This document shows positions 40,001-52,038 of a stretch of 64,000 bases of DNA, in pieces; within the stretch, counting starts at the first letter, position 1; each line of letters starts with the position of its first letter. The notes beneath the pieces were generated by a model. It made no database searches, was not told the DNA's origin, and worked only from the letters and a program-made list of their open reading frames with translations. A program made the translations under genes and the position numbers. This DNA is from Apostichopus japonicus. Lineage: Eukaryota; Echinodermata; Holothuroidea; Aspidochirotida; Stichopodidae. The DNA is taken from the NCBI RefSeq assembly GCF_037975245.1, contig NC_092568.1, forward strand, positions 16,635,001 through 16,699,000, in the 5' to 3' direction.

Positions 40001-42059
40001 ATGGAAGACTCCTCTCAACAACACAGTGAATGCAAAGCGGGTGAATTTTGAATATTTCAAGGGAATCTGGTTCCTGGTGAGGATTTCAAATGGGAATTTA
40101 ATAAATTGTGGGATGGACACTCTTCCCACTACATGATCTTAGTCTGACCTTGTGGACAAGGATTGTCCCACAAAGACCTCTCTTCTTTGCTGACTTATCT
40201 GGACTCATCAGAGCACAATCTTCTCCAACTATCACCATGGCAACCTTCAAGCCCTCTGACTTAGCTCTCTCGGCAGCGATACCAAAATTGAGTCTATCGC
40301 CAGTGTAATTCTTCACAATGAGGAGGGTGCCAGCTAAAATGGAAAATTTAATGTAACTAGAATATTACTCTAACTAAAAACTAAAAATATTCAATGCTGC
40401 ACTTAACCAGTTCAACAACATCATATGAATCTAAGGAAACTCTACACACATTTAAAATCCATGAAAGATTTATACCAACCCACTGACGTCCACCTACGAT
40501 AACAGCGTAAATCATCAAGGACTTGCGAAAGAAATGGGAACTGAATTAGAGCAATCTAAACTTAAAACAAGGGTTGAACTCTTAGAATTAAATTTAAGAT
40601 TCATCATGAACTGCAGAAACAATATATAACATGATATATATATATACAAAAGGGGAAACAAGTGTTACTTTCATGTAACTAACCATACATGTAATGTAAC
40701 AGTTATTAATGAACAATTGAAGAACTTAATTCATACTAGCTTATAACTTACACATACCTGGATTATCGTGACCGATTGCCCGGATTGCTGCTAGGATACT
40801 CTCAGGAGGTGGAGACGTAAACACAGCACCAGCAACTGCAGCACTCAGCATACCTCTTCCAACAAAACCTGTCAAATAAAAGGCAAGCACAAAACTGTAT
40901 GAAGTAGTAATCTCTTTATATGAAAGTAAATAATTTTGAGATGAATGACAGCTGCCTCTTACCTATCACTTTATGGGCAGCAATGACCATAACTTCAAAG
41001 TAATGTTTGACCAATGACACTGGAAATCTGTAATTGTGCTCTCAATAATTCAACATGACCCTGATTTATACCGAAGTTCTAGCCAGTTTCCAACTCATTT
41101 AAGGTCCACAGACACCTATGAACAACATTGTCCTAATCATGCACTCTCATATGACATCATACCACAGGATACTTTATTGGAGAGATCTGATATTAAGTGT
41201 ACAGACAGATGTAGGGCTTCTGTTGTAGAGAGTTTGTGGGAGGTCAAAGTATAAGTGCTCTACTGGTACTTAGAGGTTGGAAAAGTATGTTATCATGTGT
41301 ATTGTTGGCTTGTAAATAGAAACTATTAGTAATCTTTCTGGGAAGTGTGATGTAGGAGGACTTCCTCTCTATGTTCCTAGCTAAGAGATTGTAAAGGTGA
41401 ACCTAGGGTATGGGGAGATAAATGGTAAAATGCTCTTTTATCCTCATATGAAAGAACAGAGCTCCCTTGGATAATATTCAAGTTGATTCAGCACAAATTT
41501 ACATGAGGAATTGGTAAAGGATTTGTAAACATGTAAATTGAAGCCTTTAAACTTACTGCTATTCAACTAAATTTTGTAAATATTTATAAATGCATCAGAG
41601 GAAATCACCTAAAGACATGTGTGTTAGTCTTTAACTGATGAGCCCTAGATGTTAAAAGGGTTATTTCTAAAAGTGAGACAGCAACACAATGGACTGATAG
41701 CAGTACTTCTTATTGGCCAACAAAATATCAAACATAAATTTGTGCCTATAAAATGTCACAAAACATAGTTTTCAAGATATGTGATCTTGTAAACAATGTA
41801 CCTACATACTGAGTACAAAATCAAGCAAGGTGAATGAATGGATCTATTTTTTACCAGCATGTGAAGGTTCGTGGCCAGATCCCCCTCCTGATAAGAGAGT
41901 AACCTTCCCAGCAGCCTTCACTGCAGCTATATCCTCTCTAATCACCACAGAGTAGCCATCCAGCATGCAAAGTCCTGGATGGACCGCAACAAGTCCCTCT
42001 AAGGATTCTCGGACACACTGGCTGGTGTCATTTAGTAACTTTTTGGTTTGGATGGACAT
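31013..42059 (-). CDS. TKFC: TKFC triokinase/FMN cyclase, 13 coding exons, in-frame TGA in exon 7
   Basis: Coding exons (minus): 42059-41855, 40868-40758, 40333-40149, 38875-38797, 38506-38382, 37649-37502, 36873-36742, 36145-36005, 34827-34693, 34248-34139, 33357-33220, 31946-31863, 31165-31013; 1746 nt, 582 codons, ending TAA. The enzyme phosphorylates dihydroxyacetone and D-glyceraldehyde and cyclises FAD to cyclic FMN. The N-terminal DhaK domain shows [36 protein letters not shown] and GLGIHGEAG, whose His (codon 226) matches the substrate-linking His of the family. The C-terminal DhaL kinase domain shows [26 protein letters not shown] and GDRTM. The length matches human TKFC (575 aa). 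Codon 320 (36769-36767) reads TGA within [16 protein letters not shown], a stretch that otherwise aligns with family members (see findings). Exon 8 has three in-frame donors. An acceptor at 42093 implies an upstream 5' UTR exon; CAG|GTATGT at 43484 is a candidate. Confidence 0.92.
32417..32710 (+). mobile_element. hAT-like MITE, family A, complete 294-bp copy in TKFC intron 12
   Basis: The ends are CAGACGCGTAG and the reverse complement of CAGGCATGTAACCAAGGGG. They are flanked by a perfect 8-bp target duplication, ctatcatc, at 32409-32416 and 32711-32718. The interior has the GCGCCACCATGAGTTGGCGCG hairpin-like core and a G-run/C-run pair near the right end. Non-coding. Confidence 0.9.
36705..36756. 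repeat. 26-bp tandem duplication across the TKFC exon 7 donor
   Basis: Units tattttactacctag(a/g)tatg at 36705 and 36731, each followed by ttggt. The upstream copy (in gene direction) contains the real donor CCTAG|GTAGTA at 36742; the intronic copy repeats the last 14 or so exon bases and the donor. Confidence 0.85.
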
Positions 42060-44279
42060 GTCATGTATGTGGTTCACTTTTGCAGAACTAGTTCTGTGGA
42101 TAATCCAAAATTTCCTTAGGAATATGAAGCTTATCAAATTGTGACATTAAAGTGAAATAAGGGTGAAATAAGAGTGATAGGCAAACAATAAAAATAAGAT
42201 ATATATTGAAAAAAAGAAGTTTCTTTTAACTATGGTAAATATAGAGTGATTAAGTAGTGTTTCTGTGCAACTTCATTTTAAACAACCACATATATACATA
42301 TGTCTAAAGACTTAACTAAGGTATAAACGGAAACTTCTCTCAAATCAGACAGGGTCAAATTAAACTCTCCATGACAAGGCCTTGCCAGATAAAGGTTGGT
42401 TTGTGTTCCAATTAATGACCGATTTATTTGATAAGATTGACTTGACATTTGAGAAGATCTTTCTACAAACAAGAATGCATTTTAAGAAAAACTAATGGAA
42501 AAATATTTGGTTTCAAACAGAACTAAGGGATAATTGCATTAACATAGCATTCTTTCTCCTAAGGGTATTTAGTCTTTCTTATTTGGGTAAGGTGTGGGAA
42601 GAGGAGGGGGTGAGCAATGCATCCAATCTTTACCACATTTACTTTTAGTCACATATAAAGAATGTAAACTTTATATGCTGCATACACAACTCACTACCAA
42701 GTTCAAAGGTAATTTGCTATTACAGCTTATTTCTTTAATCTAGCCTTTGTTTTAAATCATATCTTATCTTAATATCCAATAATTGATCTGTGACTATGGT
42801 TTGTGTACCGTTCATAATATATCTACTCAATAGAATAACATTGATAGATTCATGATTGGCAATGATTTACATGCCCTTAGCAGGAAAATCATCACATTGC
42901 TCTTCACTGAAACAAATATATGAGAGAAGGGCATCATGTTTATAAGCAATACCAATAACCATATTTTGCCTGACACTCAACTGCGGTATTAATTAATGCT
43001 TTGACAATGTGTGTACTACAGTATGGTTATTGGAGATTGTACTAATTTGGGAATTGCCAGAAGCACAGTGTAAGACTGAGTCCATTACAGTAGAAGTTTG
43101 GTCTATGGGTCAACTTTTCTAAGCGCGCAACGATTCTCTTGAAGGATTCAATTAGAAATTCTGTCCGTAGGACACCAGACCAATTTAATATGAGACAGGC
43201 CTTCCAGGGTAGCATAGGTAGCTATAGCCAATGTACAAAAGGATTAGCTAGGCTTGCCAGCCAACGTAGTATAAAATGAGTTTATAGGTATCGATTTAGA
43301 ATAACATTCTCATAATTTATTGATTGGAAATTAATACGCCAATGTGCAAATTAAAGATTGAGCGATACCTTACAGAGTTATCTCTGTTGAATATCTAGCT
43401 GCAACGAGACGCCGCACCAACACAACAAGTTAACTTCCGTTCCTAGTTAATCTTTCACGACTGTACTGGAGCTCTACACATACCTGCACACCATTCATGT
43501 ATTGTACATTGTATACCGAGTACCTGGACAAGGTCAAAGGTTTCCAAAACAGCTTTCTTATTGGCTAGACATTATAGGTGTGTCAAACTTGTAAGTGACG
43601 TCTGTCGTTTACAAACTGTCCTAATCAATTTCTATGATCTAACCCATAGAAATAGAGAAGGTTCTTTGGATCTAACCTAACTGGAATTCGGAAAGCGCAA
43701 TTATGTTTTTTTAAAACAGCAATTAATATTTTAGAGGAAACAAGCACATGAGCATACATATGCGATTAGTTGAAGTCAGGAGGTTCTCAAGAAAGAAAGA
43801 AAAAGCAGCACGCGAAAGACTTCAATCCAGCTAGCAGAAAAATCTTACTACAATCGTGTACTAAATCGGGTACGCGCGCGGGCCCGACCGAACGCGAACC
43901 TATTCCACAAGCGCTCCCAGCGCGTTTGCCACACATAAATTGTATGTACAAAAAATGCACGGCACTGGCAGGTTACATAAATATTGTGTGGCATAAGTTG
44001 GGATCGCATGTACGTACGTGTGCCGTGCTCATTGCTCAATATGTAGCTATATATAGTGAGATTTTGTTAAGGACCCTGGCCCTTTGTTTCAACCAATGTT
44101 TCTCTATATGGCCTCCTAGAACATAAATCGAACCCAGCTATAGATTATCTAACTACAAAACGCGTTAAGATGAAAATTCTGAATGAAACATGTAAACATC
44201 ACTTTTTGGATTAAATTTGACATTGATCATGTGAGAGTGCAGTATTCTCTCAATAGAAGATCAAATTATCGTCATGACC

Positions 44280-44472
44280 CAGGCGCGTAGCCAAGGGGGG
44301 CGAAGGGGGCAGCCGCCCCCCCCCCCCTTGAGCATATATTTTTTAATGTTTTTATGATATCGCTAGTATTTTCAAAAGAGAAAATGCTAAGATGCAACTT
44401 ACAAGGCCTGGGAAGTGCCATTTCCAGCGATCTGGGAGGCATTTTCAGCCAAAATTTTCTTGTACGCTTTGA
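44280..44472 (+). mobile_element. hAT-like MITE, family A, truncated copy
   Basis: It begins CAGGCGCGTAGCCAAGGGG and matches the reverse complement of the right part of the 32417-32710 element through AAAATTTTCTTGTACGCTT, where similarity stops. The remaining third is missing. Confidence 0.75.
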
Positions 44473-44840
44473 TATATGGGTATATATCGATGGTAATTGG
44501 TATTACGGAGAGACTACATCTCGTCCTTAACACCGAATAAGTATAACTGTATGAACCCTTATAAAGTTGTAAGCAGAGTATAATTGACGGTGGTAATCAG
44601 CCCATAATGGCAACTCCGACATTATGTAACAAGTAGTGTAAACTCCGTATTAATTCAGTGCTAATAAGTGACTGAATTAGTCCCGGTTTCCTGTTTACCA
44701 GTAATTAGGCTTAATAGGATTCCCTTTTTCACCAAAAGCTTCTTTGCTGCTCTCCAAAATTACTTTCACCAGTAAAAAAAAAGAAGGAAAAAAGAATAAC
44801 AAGAAAACTACTAAACGATGAAGCGAAGTATTACCAGTGG

Positions 44841-45185
44841 CATAGGCGTAGGAGCCCACTTTGATTGGGGGGGGGGGGGGCTGTAACGACTTGCCCGAAA
44901 AATATAACCAATGTACATATCACATGCATCGGTTATTACATCGCATGCCAATTACATACAATCATTTGTCGTGTTTTTACCCTTCCATATTGGTTACAGT
45001 TTTGGGCAAGTCGTAACAATAATAATGATAATAATAATGTTAGTTTAACTATTAAAAGCACATTGCAATTTATTTTTCTTTCAGAAGGGGCCCGAAAAAT
45101 TTTCAGCATATTGCCCGAATTGTCACAAAAAAAGTAATTGGTTGGGGCTGCAGCCCCGCCCCAGCCCCCGCCTCCTACCCGTATT
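44841..45185 (+). mobile_element. hAT-like MITE, family B, complete ~345-bp copy
   Basis: It starts CATAGGCGTAGGAGCCCA and ends CGCCTCCTACCCGTATT. The flanks accagtgg (44833-44840) and accagcgg (45186-45193) are an 8-bp target duplication with one mismatch. The interior has a 14-G run, CTGTAACGACTTGCCCGAAAAATATAACC in split form, an ATAATAATG stretch and GGGGCTGCAGCCCC. Confidence 0.85.
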
Positions 45186-45382
45186 ACCAGCGGACAGGGT
45201 TAAACTTTCACGATTCTGCTGTAAAAATAAAAACAAAGAGGTGAGTGTGAGAGAACTTGCGAACTAAAAATTCAAGACCCTACCCTCGTCCAAAATTGGT
45301 TAATTAATGACAACTATAGCCATCTCCTACCTTGCAGAATGTCTCGTATAGCAAGCGACGTAACTAGGCTGGTGCTGCCGCC

Positions 45383-45704
45383 CGTATGGAAAGCCATTTT
45401 AACATTTAATCGGGAATTTAAGATATCTGAAATAGTTTCTTATTTTAGATATCTAAAATTATATTTCGGATATCTGAAATTAAATTCAAGATATCTGAAA
45501 TTGAATTCGAGATATGTGAATAAGAATTCAGATATCTGAAATTCTCTGGTATTTCGAGATATCTGAAATTGGTTTTGAGATATCTGAAATTATGTGTAGA
45601 TATCTCAAATAAATTTGATATATCTGAAATTTAATTTGAGATATCTGAAATTATTTCGAGATATCTAAAATTCTTGATTAAATGTTAAAACGGCTTTCCA
45701 TACG
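45383..45704. mobile_element. TIR-bounded element with GATATC-rich minisatellite core
   Basis: 29-bp terminal inverted repeats, 45383-45411 (starting CGTATGGAAAGCC) and 45676-45704, match at 28 of 29 positions. Between them lie about 12 imperfect units of roughly 20-22 bp with core GAGATATCTGAAATT, each centred on the palindrome GATATC. Non-coding; no clear target duplication. Confidence 0.85.
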
Positions 45705-46640
45705 CCCGAGGGCCCAGACGTACCCAACCTGCTGCATTTTTGCTCGGGCGGACTGATATTCATATTTCTGGGAAAGCTCTGAAATCTGATCGTTTTTGAT
45801 AAACTGTTTCTGCCCGATTATTTCTGGGATTCCTTCAAAGTGTCTGTAAGTAAATCGGGATTACCCTTCGTGAGGCAAAAATAATAACAATCTTTATTCG
45901 TGCAGTAGTTATAGGTACGTGGCATAGGCTAGCGGTGTACTCAGTGTTGTTTCATTTCCTAAAGTTGTTATTACTGTAATAAAAAACATCTTACATTTTT
46001 CGTCTCCGCCTTCATTTATGTCATCTATAAATCTGACACAGATAAAAGTGACTCGGGTAGCAAATCGTGACAGCACAGTTCTTAAAATTCTCTTCAATAC
46101 CCACACGAAAACGGGAAATTCAAAAGAAATCATGTTCTCAACAGAGAACGTCTGAGAGTATCGTAACCATGCATAAATAGATGCACAACAAAAACTATTG
46201 TCAACCTTGAATTATTCCACCTTGAATTATCTTTGCTTTTGTTCACCAACGAAAGGGTGCACGGCTGTGGATTTTCATTTGGGTGCCTATTTCTACTCCT
46301 GCACCGGGGTACTGTTGATACATTGCTGCGCCATTGTACAAGGCGTCTCAGTCGAAAGGGTCGACATCAGTTTATCTTCAAAGAAAATTCACCAATGTAA
46401 AATTCTTAGGGCTCCCCAAATGAGACAACTATATGTAAACGAAACTGGAACTCCAGATTAGAGCGCTAGCCGTCTCCGCTTTTCGGCAGTGTCAGCCTTG
46501 GGTACTTTTGTTTTCATTTCCGGTAGCACAGTTCTCAGTCGGTCACCTACTTGATAAAGCACATTCTGCACTGACAAGAAACATTCAATTGGTACCGAAA
46601 TGTTCTATTTCTAATTAACGAAAATAAAGTAAAACGAAAA

Positions 46641-48509
46641 ATGTGCATTGATTGCGTTAAACAAAAGTGTCCGGACAGGGTGAGTGTCTAACTCCATTTT
46701 TCCAAAAGTAATTTATTTCAGAGGATAGATCTGGTTCATGCCTATCCGAGTTCCTGTAATAATGCAATGGCCACTAAAATTTCGCACAACCAGTAACAAC
46801 AGTGAAACAATCATAGAAAAAAAAATATCATAGTTCGTACACAAAAGATTACGAATCTATTAACCAGGGTACCATATATTGTCATGCTGTCGAGACTTGT
46901 GTCACATTCTGAGGGATTGTTTTAATTTTACGGCCTAACTTTAGAATCCGTACCATATTAATGGGAAAGCTTACTTCGAATCGGCAGAATAAGGTTAGGG
47001 CTTAGAAAGTAGGGTTAGGGAGTAGGGTTAGGAATCAGGGTTAGGAAGTAGGGAATAGGGTTAGGGAGTAGGGTAAGGAAGTAGGGAATAGGGTTAGGAA
47101 GTAGGGTCGATTGGAACGGATTCTAAATTAGTACCAATTTTACTATGAAATCGATAACCGTTTTTAAGATGCTACATAATTCTCTTTTCTGTCATTCCCT
47201 TTTGTGTTTTCTCATTAGGGAAGTTTTTGTGTAGATGATGGTTCATACACGATGAATTTTCATGAATGTGCGGAGTGTCACAAGAAAGAGCCAATAAAAA
47301 TCGAAGACAGACAGAAAGAAACAGACGATGATGGGGCTGAGACAATCTCCTACAGTCGTAAGATCCAATATTTGTTTAAATTTAGTCATTGTATGCAACT
47401 ATCACTTTTAGCAGCATTAAAATTAAGCAAATCAGAGATTAAAGGTAACCAACCTACCTTTTACAAGCATGCTAACTACACTTCTTCACTGTATCCAAAA
47501 TACAACATATGTGTAGCTTTTTAAAGCTTAATCAGGCTTGTGTGTTTTCTTCCATTGAAGTCATAGGCGTAGGAGCCCAATTTGATTTGGGGGGGCTGTA
47601 ACGAAATTTTTCGCCCGCGGAGTTAATGTGCACATCATATAGACATGCAAAGGTTATTACATCGCATGCCAATAACATACAATCATTTGCCATGTTATTA
47701 CCCTTGCATATTGGTTATATTTATTGTGGAAGTCGTTACAATAATAATGATATTAACAATATCAGTTTAACCATTGAAAACACATTGCAAATTATTTTTC
47801 TTTCAGTAAGTGCCTGAAAGATTTCAGTATATTGCCCAAATCTTTACAAAATATTTTGGTTGGGAGGCTGCAGCCCCCCCCCCCCTCGCCTCCTACGCGT
47901 ATGCTTGAAGTGCTGAGGAAAGAATGGAAAAACTTTGCATCTGCAAGCAGTCATTTATTGCTGTATTTAATGGTTCAATTTACAGTACATATTTGCATCT
48001 GTAATAGTAACTGTGTTTTATTTTCTTATGCAGATAGATGTTCTTTTTGCAATCATTGCATTGCAGAGCACAGCCACATATTTCAGATTGATGGGGAATT
48101 CCAGGTACTGACTATGAGTGTAAATGTGTGATATACTAACATGTAAAGTAATTAGTTTTCCAGCCTAACCTGTTCATCAATATTGAAGGATTACTATGCC
48201 CTTTTCTTTCTCCACCAGAAACTGCAACAAGGAATATTCTCTTTGGAGCACTGTTGCAAATTTAACTAGTTATATGTCAACTTTGCAAACTGAAGAACCT
48301 ATTACCTAATTATCAATTAATTATGTGACAAAATTGCAAGTTTGGGTCGACAAAATGGTTGACATTTGGCAACCAGAACTAAAAGAAATGTCACTTTTAT
48401 TTGATTTCTTATACAGGAATATTCCATGCTGTGTGTCTTATGTGGCAGAGGAGAGGACACAGTCAGTATTCTCCCTACTGATCCCAGGGAAGTGACATCA
48501 TTGTACTGA
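46641..48509 (+). CDS. CHURC1: CHURC1, Churchill zinc-binding protein, 4 coding exons
   Basis: Coding exons: 46641-46679, 47219-47357, 48034-48104, 48417-48509; 342 nt, 113 aa plus TGA (human 112 aa). All introns are GT-AG with matching phases (0, 1, 0). The protein is a small Cys-rich zinc-binding factor, first known from vertebrate neural development as a transcriptional regulator. Visible landmarks: N-terminal [28 protein letters not shown], an acidic [12 protein letters not shown] segment, [15 protein letters not shown], and a C-terminal [20 protein letters not shown] then [13 protein letters not shown]. All the CxxC-type pairs expected for zinc sites are present. Exon 1 encodes just 13 residues and would be missed by frame scans. 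Intron 1 holds a TTAGGG-like element and intron 2 a hAT-like MITE. Confidence 0.95.
46935..47131 (+). mobile_element. Inverted-repeat-bounded TTAGGG-like minisatellite in CHURC1 intron 1
   Basis: The terminal segments TTTAGAATCCGTACC (46939-46953) and GGAACGGATTCTAAA (47113-47127), extended by a CTAA/TTAG pair, form an imperfect inverted repeat of about 19 bp. The interior, 46990-47107, is a degenerate G-rich array of AGGGTTAGG, GGAAGTAGGG and GGGAATAGGG units resembling telomeric TTAGGG. Confidence 0.7.
47562..47903 (+). mobile_element. hAT-like MITE, family B, 342-bp copy in CHURC1 intron 2
   Basis: The ends CATAGGCGTAGGAGCCCAA and the reverse complement of CATACGCGTAGGAGGCG form inverted repeats. 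The flanks attgaagt (47554-47561) and cttgaagt (47904-47911) are an 8-bp target duplication with one mismatch. The internal layout matches the 44841-45185 copy. Confidence 0.88.
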
Positions 48510-51500
48510 AGGTTCAGTTGAAGGAGGGACTATTTAACTTTGTAAGATTCAAAGGATGAGAAAAAGTTGGCCAGTGGCGACTCAAACTAACTCTTAGTCC
48601 ACCAGAAGAAAGGAATCCCACACTTTAGTACTCCTACAGCTGTGGAAACGATGGTATTTGCAATGAAGTCACTGATCTCATAAAAATCCTTGTTTCATGA
48701 TCTCAGATGTTTTATTTAGCAAAGTTATAGTGGATTGAGCAAGGATAAACTGGATAAGTTATTCCCCGATAAGACTCCTTCTGGAATTCCACTTCTAATG
48801 GTGAAAAAGCTTCATTTTGTGTTTAATTGTAGCTTTTGTTCAATATGATCAAGTCCTGTGTAACAAAAATCACACTTGGATTACTTTCAATCCTCAAGTC
48901 ATAAGTATTTGTAGAAAAAGTCATTAAAGAATTAACAACCATGTAACCTATTGCCCTCAAAACTGTTGTTTTGGTATTGTTTGTAAACCGTGTCTAAGAT
49001 TATTATTCCAATGTGCAATTTTTGGTAGATTTAAGAAGCCAAAACATATTTTATTGTACTGCAGCTTCACATTATTGTTGTAAACTTGCTTTTGCATTTG
49101 TGCAGATAAAATGCTTGTTTGTTCCTCCTGGTATATTGTTCCTCGAACCCAACACAAGGACTTAATCAGTATAATAATAACAACATTGATTGCAGCCTTC
49201 TATGATACAGATTGTGTTGTCTGATTGTGTTGTATTCAAGGACCTGGAAGACAAGGTTAATCCCGAGTGTCATCATGCTTTCTATGATTCTTCATGTGAC
49301 TGCAAAGTGCCACCTTCCCTCTTTGCCTCCACATCTGCTTACAATCATGAAGTGCTACCACATCTACGGTAACTGTAAAAAGATGGTAGAATGCATCTTG
49401 TCCAAATTTCTTGGTCATGAACCACCACCCTGTTTGCTTCAATTATGATAAAAAATAAACATATTTTTTGTAAGGTCATCATTTTAAACTGCAATTGGGT
49501 TTTCATAGGACCTTTGGTATTTAACTGACTCACCTCAGCTGTCCCAGGCTTACCATTGCACATCAACTTCTTTATATTATTTATACTATTGTATTGATAA
49601 ATATTTTAAGTGTTTGTATTGTTGTTTTCAGAATTTCATAGATGAGATGATGCACAAAACAAAACAACTACAATTACTTTTGTATCGTATGTTTTGTTGT
49701 AAATTTGTGTTTGTTTGTTTTTTGTTTTTTTTTAGAATTATGAACTGATACTTTTATTTTTAACTTTGTTTTAGTGCTTGTAAGGTGTGACAGCAATCTC
49801 AAACATTCTTTGTAAATGTTTCTTTTATATATATCTAAAACAGCTGTAAGAGTTCATTTGATATATTTTAAACGCAGTTCGATACTAAAGTCACACAACT
49901 GTTGGTCAGTTGATTGAATTACAGTTTCATTTTAATAATTTCAAATAATGAAGTAAACATTGTGAAATGTTTATAATTTGCTCTTGTGATTCATTCTAGT
50001 ATGAAAGAATAAAAACCACATCATAAGTATAGTATAACCTAATTATATCAAATTCAATCTTGTTTGGCAACTTTATTAATAATAATTGTAGACCAAAATC
50101 AAAGAACTGCATAATGTTGTGTAAAAGATGAATTCAAAAGCTAAAACAATGTAAAACGGCTTTATATATTATGCAGACAGACAGGACAAGGTAAACATAA
50201 AAAGAATTCAAAACAATGTTGGTTTTTTTCTTTTTCTTGAATGCTTAATCAAATGCTTAATTGGCCGCTATGTGTCTTCTTCACAAAAGAAAAGAAAAAA
50301 ATACACCATCATGTTTTACATTTGAATGGTGCCAAAGGTTCTTAATAAAGTCTACCCCTATTGGCAAATCAGTTACACTCAACAAGAGCCTTGTCTCCGC
50401 TAGATATGAGCGACTAAGAAAGTTATGCTGGAAGTCGGTGTACTTTATCGACCACAAATGAGACCAAACTATTATTGAACTAATAATCTTCAACACACTT
50501 TAAAACTAAGATATCTCTGTCTTATTGCAATTTTGTAACAGCTCTTATACTGCATGAGCCATTGAGACTTTATACAACTTTTTGTTTCTTTGTGCAGTCT
50601 TTAGGAAGCCTTTGTTTATCTAATTTACAGAACTCAGTAAAAATCACATTAATTTGTGGTTGTTTGTCTCCCTTCCTTGGCATTGAAAGAATATTGTACT
50701 TAATAACATTTCAGACCAAGAATTGCAAACCTAAATAAATATTTCAAATTACTGTAATCAACAGACCTGTCAGTGGTTCTGCATTTTTTGAGTCTATTAT
50801 GAAAACACTTGCAGTGTTTCAGTTCCAATTGCAACAGTAATATGATGTTTGTCTGCAACAAAACAAGTTAATCCTTTTCAAGTTTTACCTCCTAAAAAGA
50901 ACAGAAAGGAGAACTAGGAAAACTTTCTTAGTCCATTCTGAAGGATACAATTTGAGATTCTCATGTTACTGTTACTTTTATTTAGCAACTACTTAATTTA
51001 ATAATATAAAGGTGTGGGAACATTAAGACAGACTCACATGATTTGTCTAACTTTGATGCAAAAGCAGGTAAAAATTGCAAAATGTATGTGCTACAAAATT
51101 TAAAACTACTGATTGGAAGTAGTGAAAAACAGCTTTCACTTAGCTTGCAAGAAGGCATAAATAGTACTGACAGCAATTTCTGGTTCCCACCACCAAAACC
51201 CTAATAGATGCCTTTACTAAGTTGCTTACAGCTCAGTGATGGTTTTTACTGACATTCTGTTTACATAATGGTGCAAGGGAGAACATGAATGCAACTACCT
51301 AACTCATTTGAAAGTAATACAATAATATTACAACATTGGTTTTCTGATATGTGCAATCCACTGTACCCCCATCCCGACCCTGAATGTCTCTGACGAATGA
51401 AGTACTCAGCTGTCATGAACTTCTGAAATGGTTAAAGCCTTGCGTTCATCCACATTTGATTAGCCCAGCTGCTTTCATCCTCCAGGGTATCTGTATAACA

Positions 51501-52038
51501 GTGGTCCTGTTTATCTTTCTTCTCCTAAACAAGAAATTCAGGCTCTCATTTAGCTTCATTACTTCTGCTAGATGGCATCACTCACACACACATCAAAACA
51601 AAACGAGTTTCCTCTGCTCAATTACATAAAGGGATAGTTTAAAGGAAAGTTTAATTAAAATAAAGAAAAGCTGTGCAACTATGACATCACACCTGTTTGC
51701 TTCAAGTTCACTTGTGGTATATTCTGTGACAATTTCAATTATAAATATCTCGATATGTATCACTTATGTAGGACTTGCTTGCAAATCTCACCAGAATGCT
51801 TAGAATATGTTCCACTTTCATCCGTCTCAAATAAGTTTTTCTTCTGAAGGATCCTTTTAAAAACTTTTCCAAGGGCTAATTTGACATATGAAATGGATGC
51901 AGTCTGGCATTCCAGGCCAAAAGCCTTATTGGCTCTGTTCCTCTCATCTGCAAGGCAATTAATGTTATATTCCCTGCTTTGTTTCAGTATTTTCACTGAA
52001 TGCTCTCCCCAAACTTCCTCCAAACCTGGACCACCTCA
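48510..52038. other. Intergenic region between convergent CHURC1 and TRMT6
   Basis: It contains the 3' UTRs of both genes. AATAAA strings at 49454-49459 and 50009-50014 on the plus strand are possible CHURC1 polyadenylation signals, but I cannot choose one. A single arm of the 25.8-kb inverted-repeat family lies at about 51679-51713. No other gene is recognised. Confidence 0.5.

Larger units (their letters stand above)
42060..46640. other. Intergenic region between divergent TKFC and CHURC1
   Basis: It is expected to hold both promoters. A plausible TKFC 5' UTR exon ends at 43484 (minus strand, CAG|GTATGT). Repeats are the family A fragment at 44280-44472, the family B copy at 44841-45185 and the TIR-bounded GATATC minisatellite at 45383-45704. 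Stretches 42480-43370 and 43500-44270 show no gene or repeat that I recognise; short open frames at 43770-44126 and 46198-46461 are unsupported. Confidence 0.55.

Noticed and set aside
43770..44126. 118-codon plus-strand frame between TKFC and CHURC1
   Set aside because: No recognisable domain, no splice partners, and biased composition; treated as chance.
46198..46461. 87-codon plus-strand frame upstream of CHURC1
   Set aside because: It lies in the probable CHURC1 promoter/5' UTR and is not in a supported splice chain; the CHURC1 start at 46641 matches the family N-terminus.
51760..52023. 87-codon minus-strand frame just downstream of the TRMT6 stop
   Set aside because: It lies in the expected TRMT6 3' UTR; the last TRMT6 exon ends convincingly at 52039 and this frame resembles nothing known to me.
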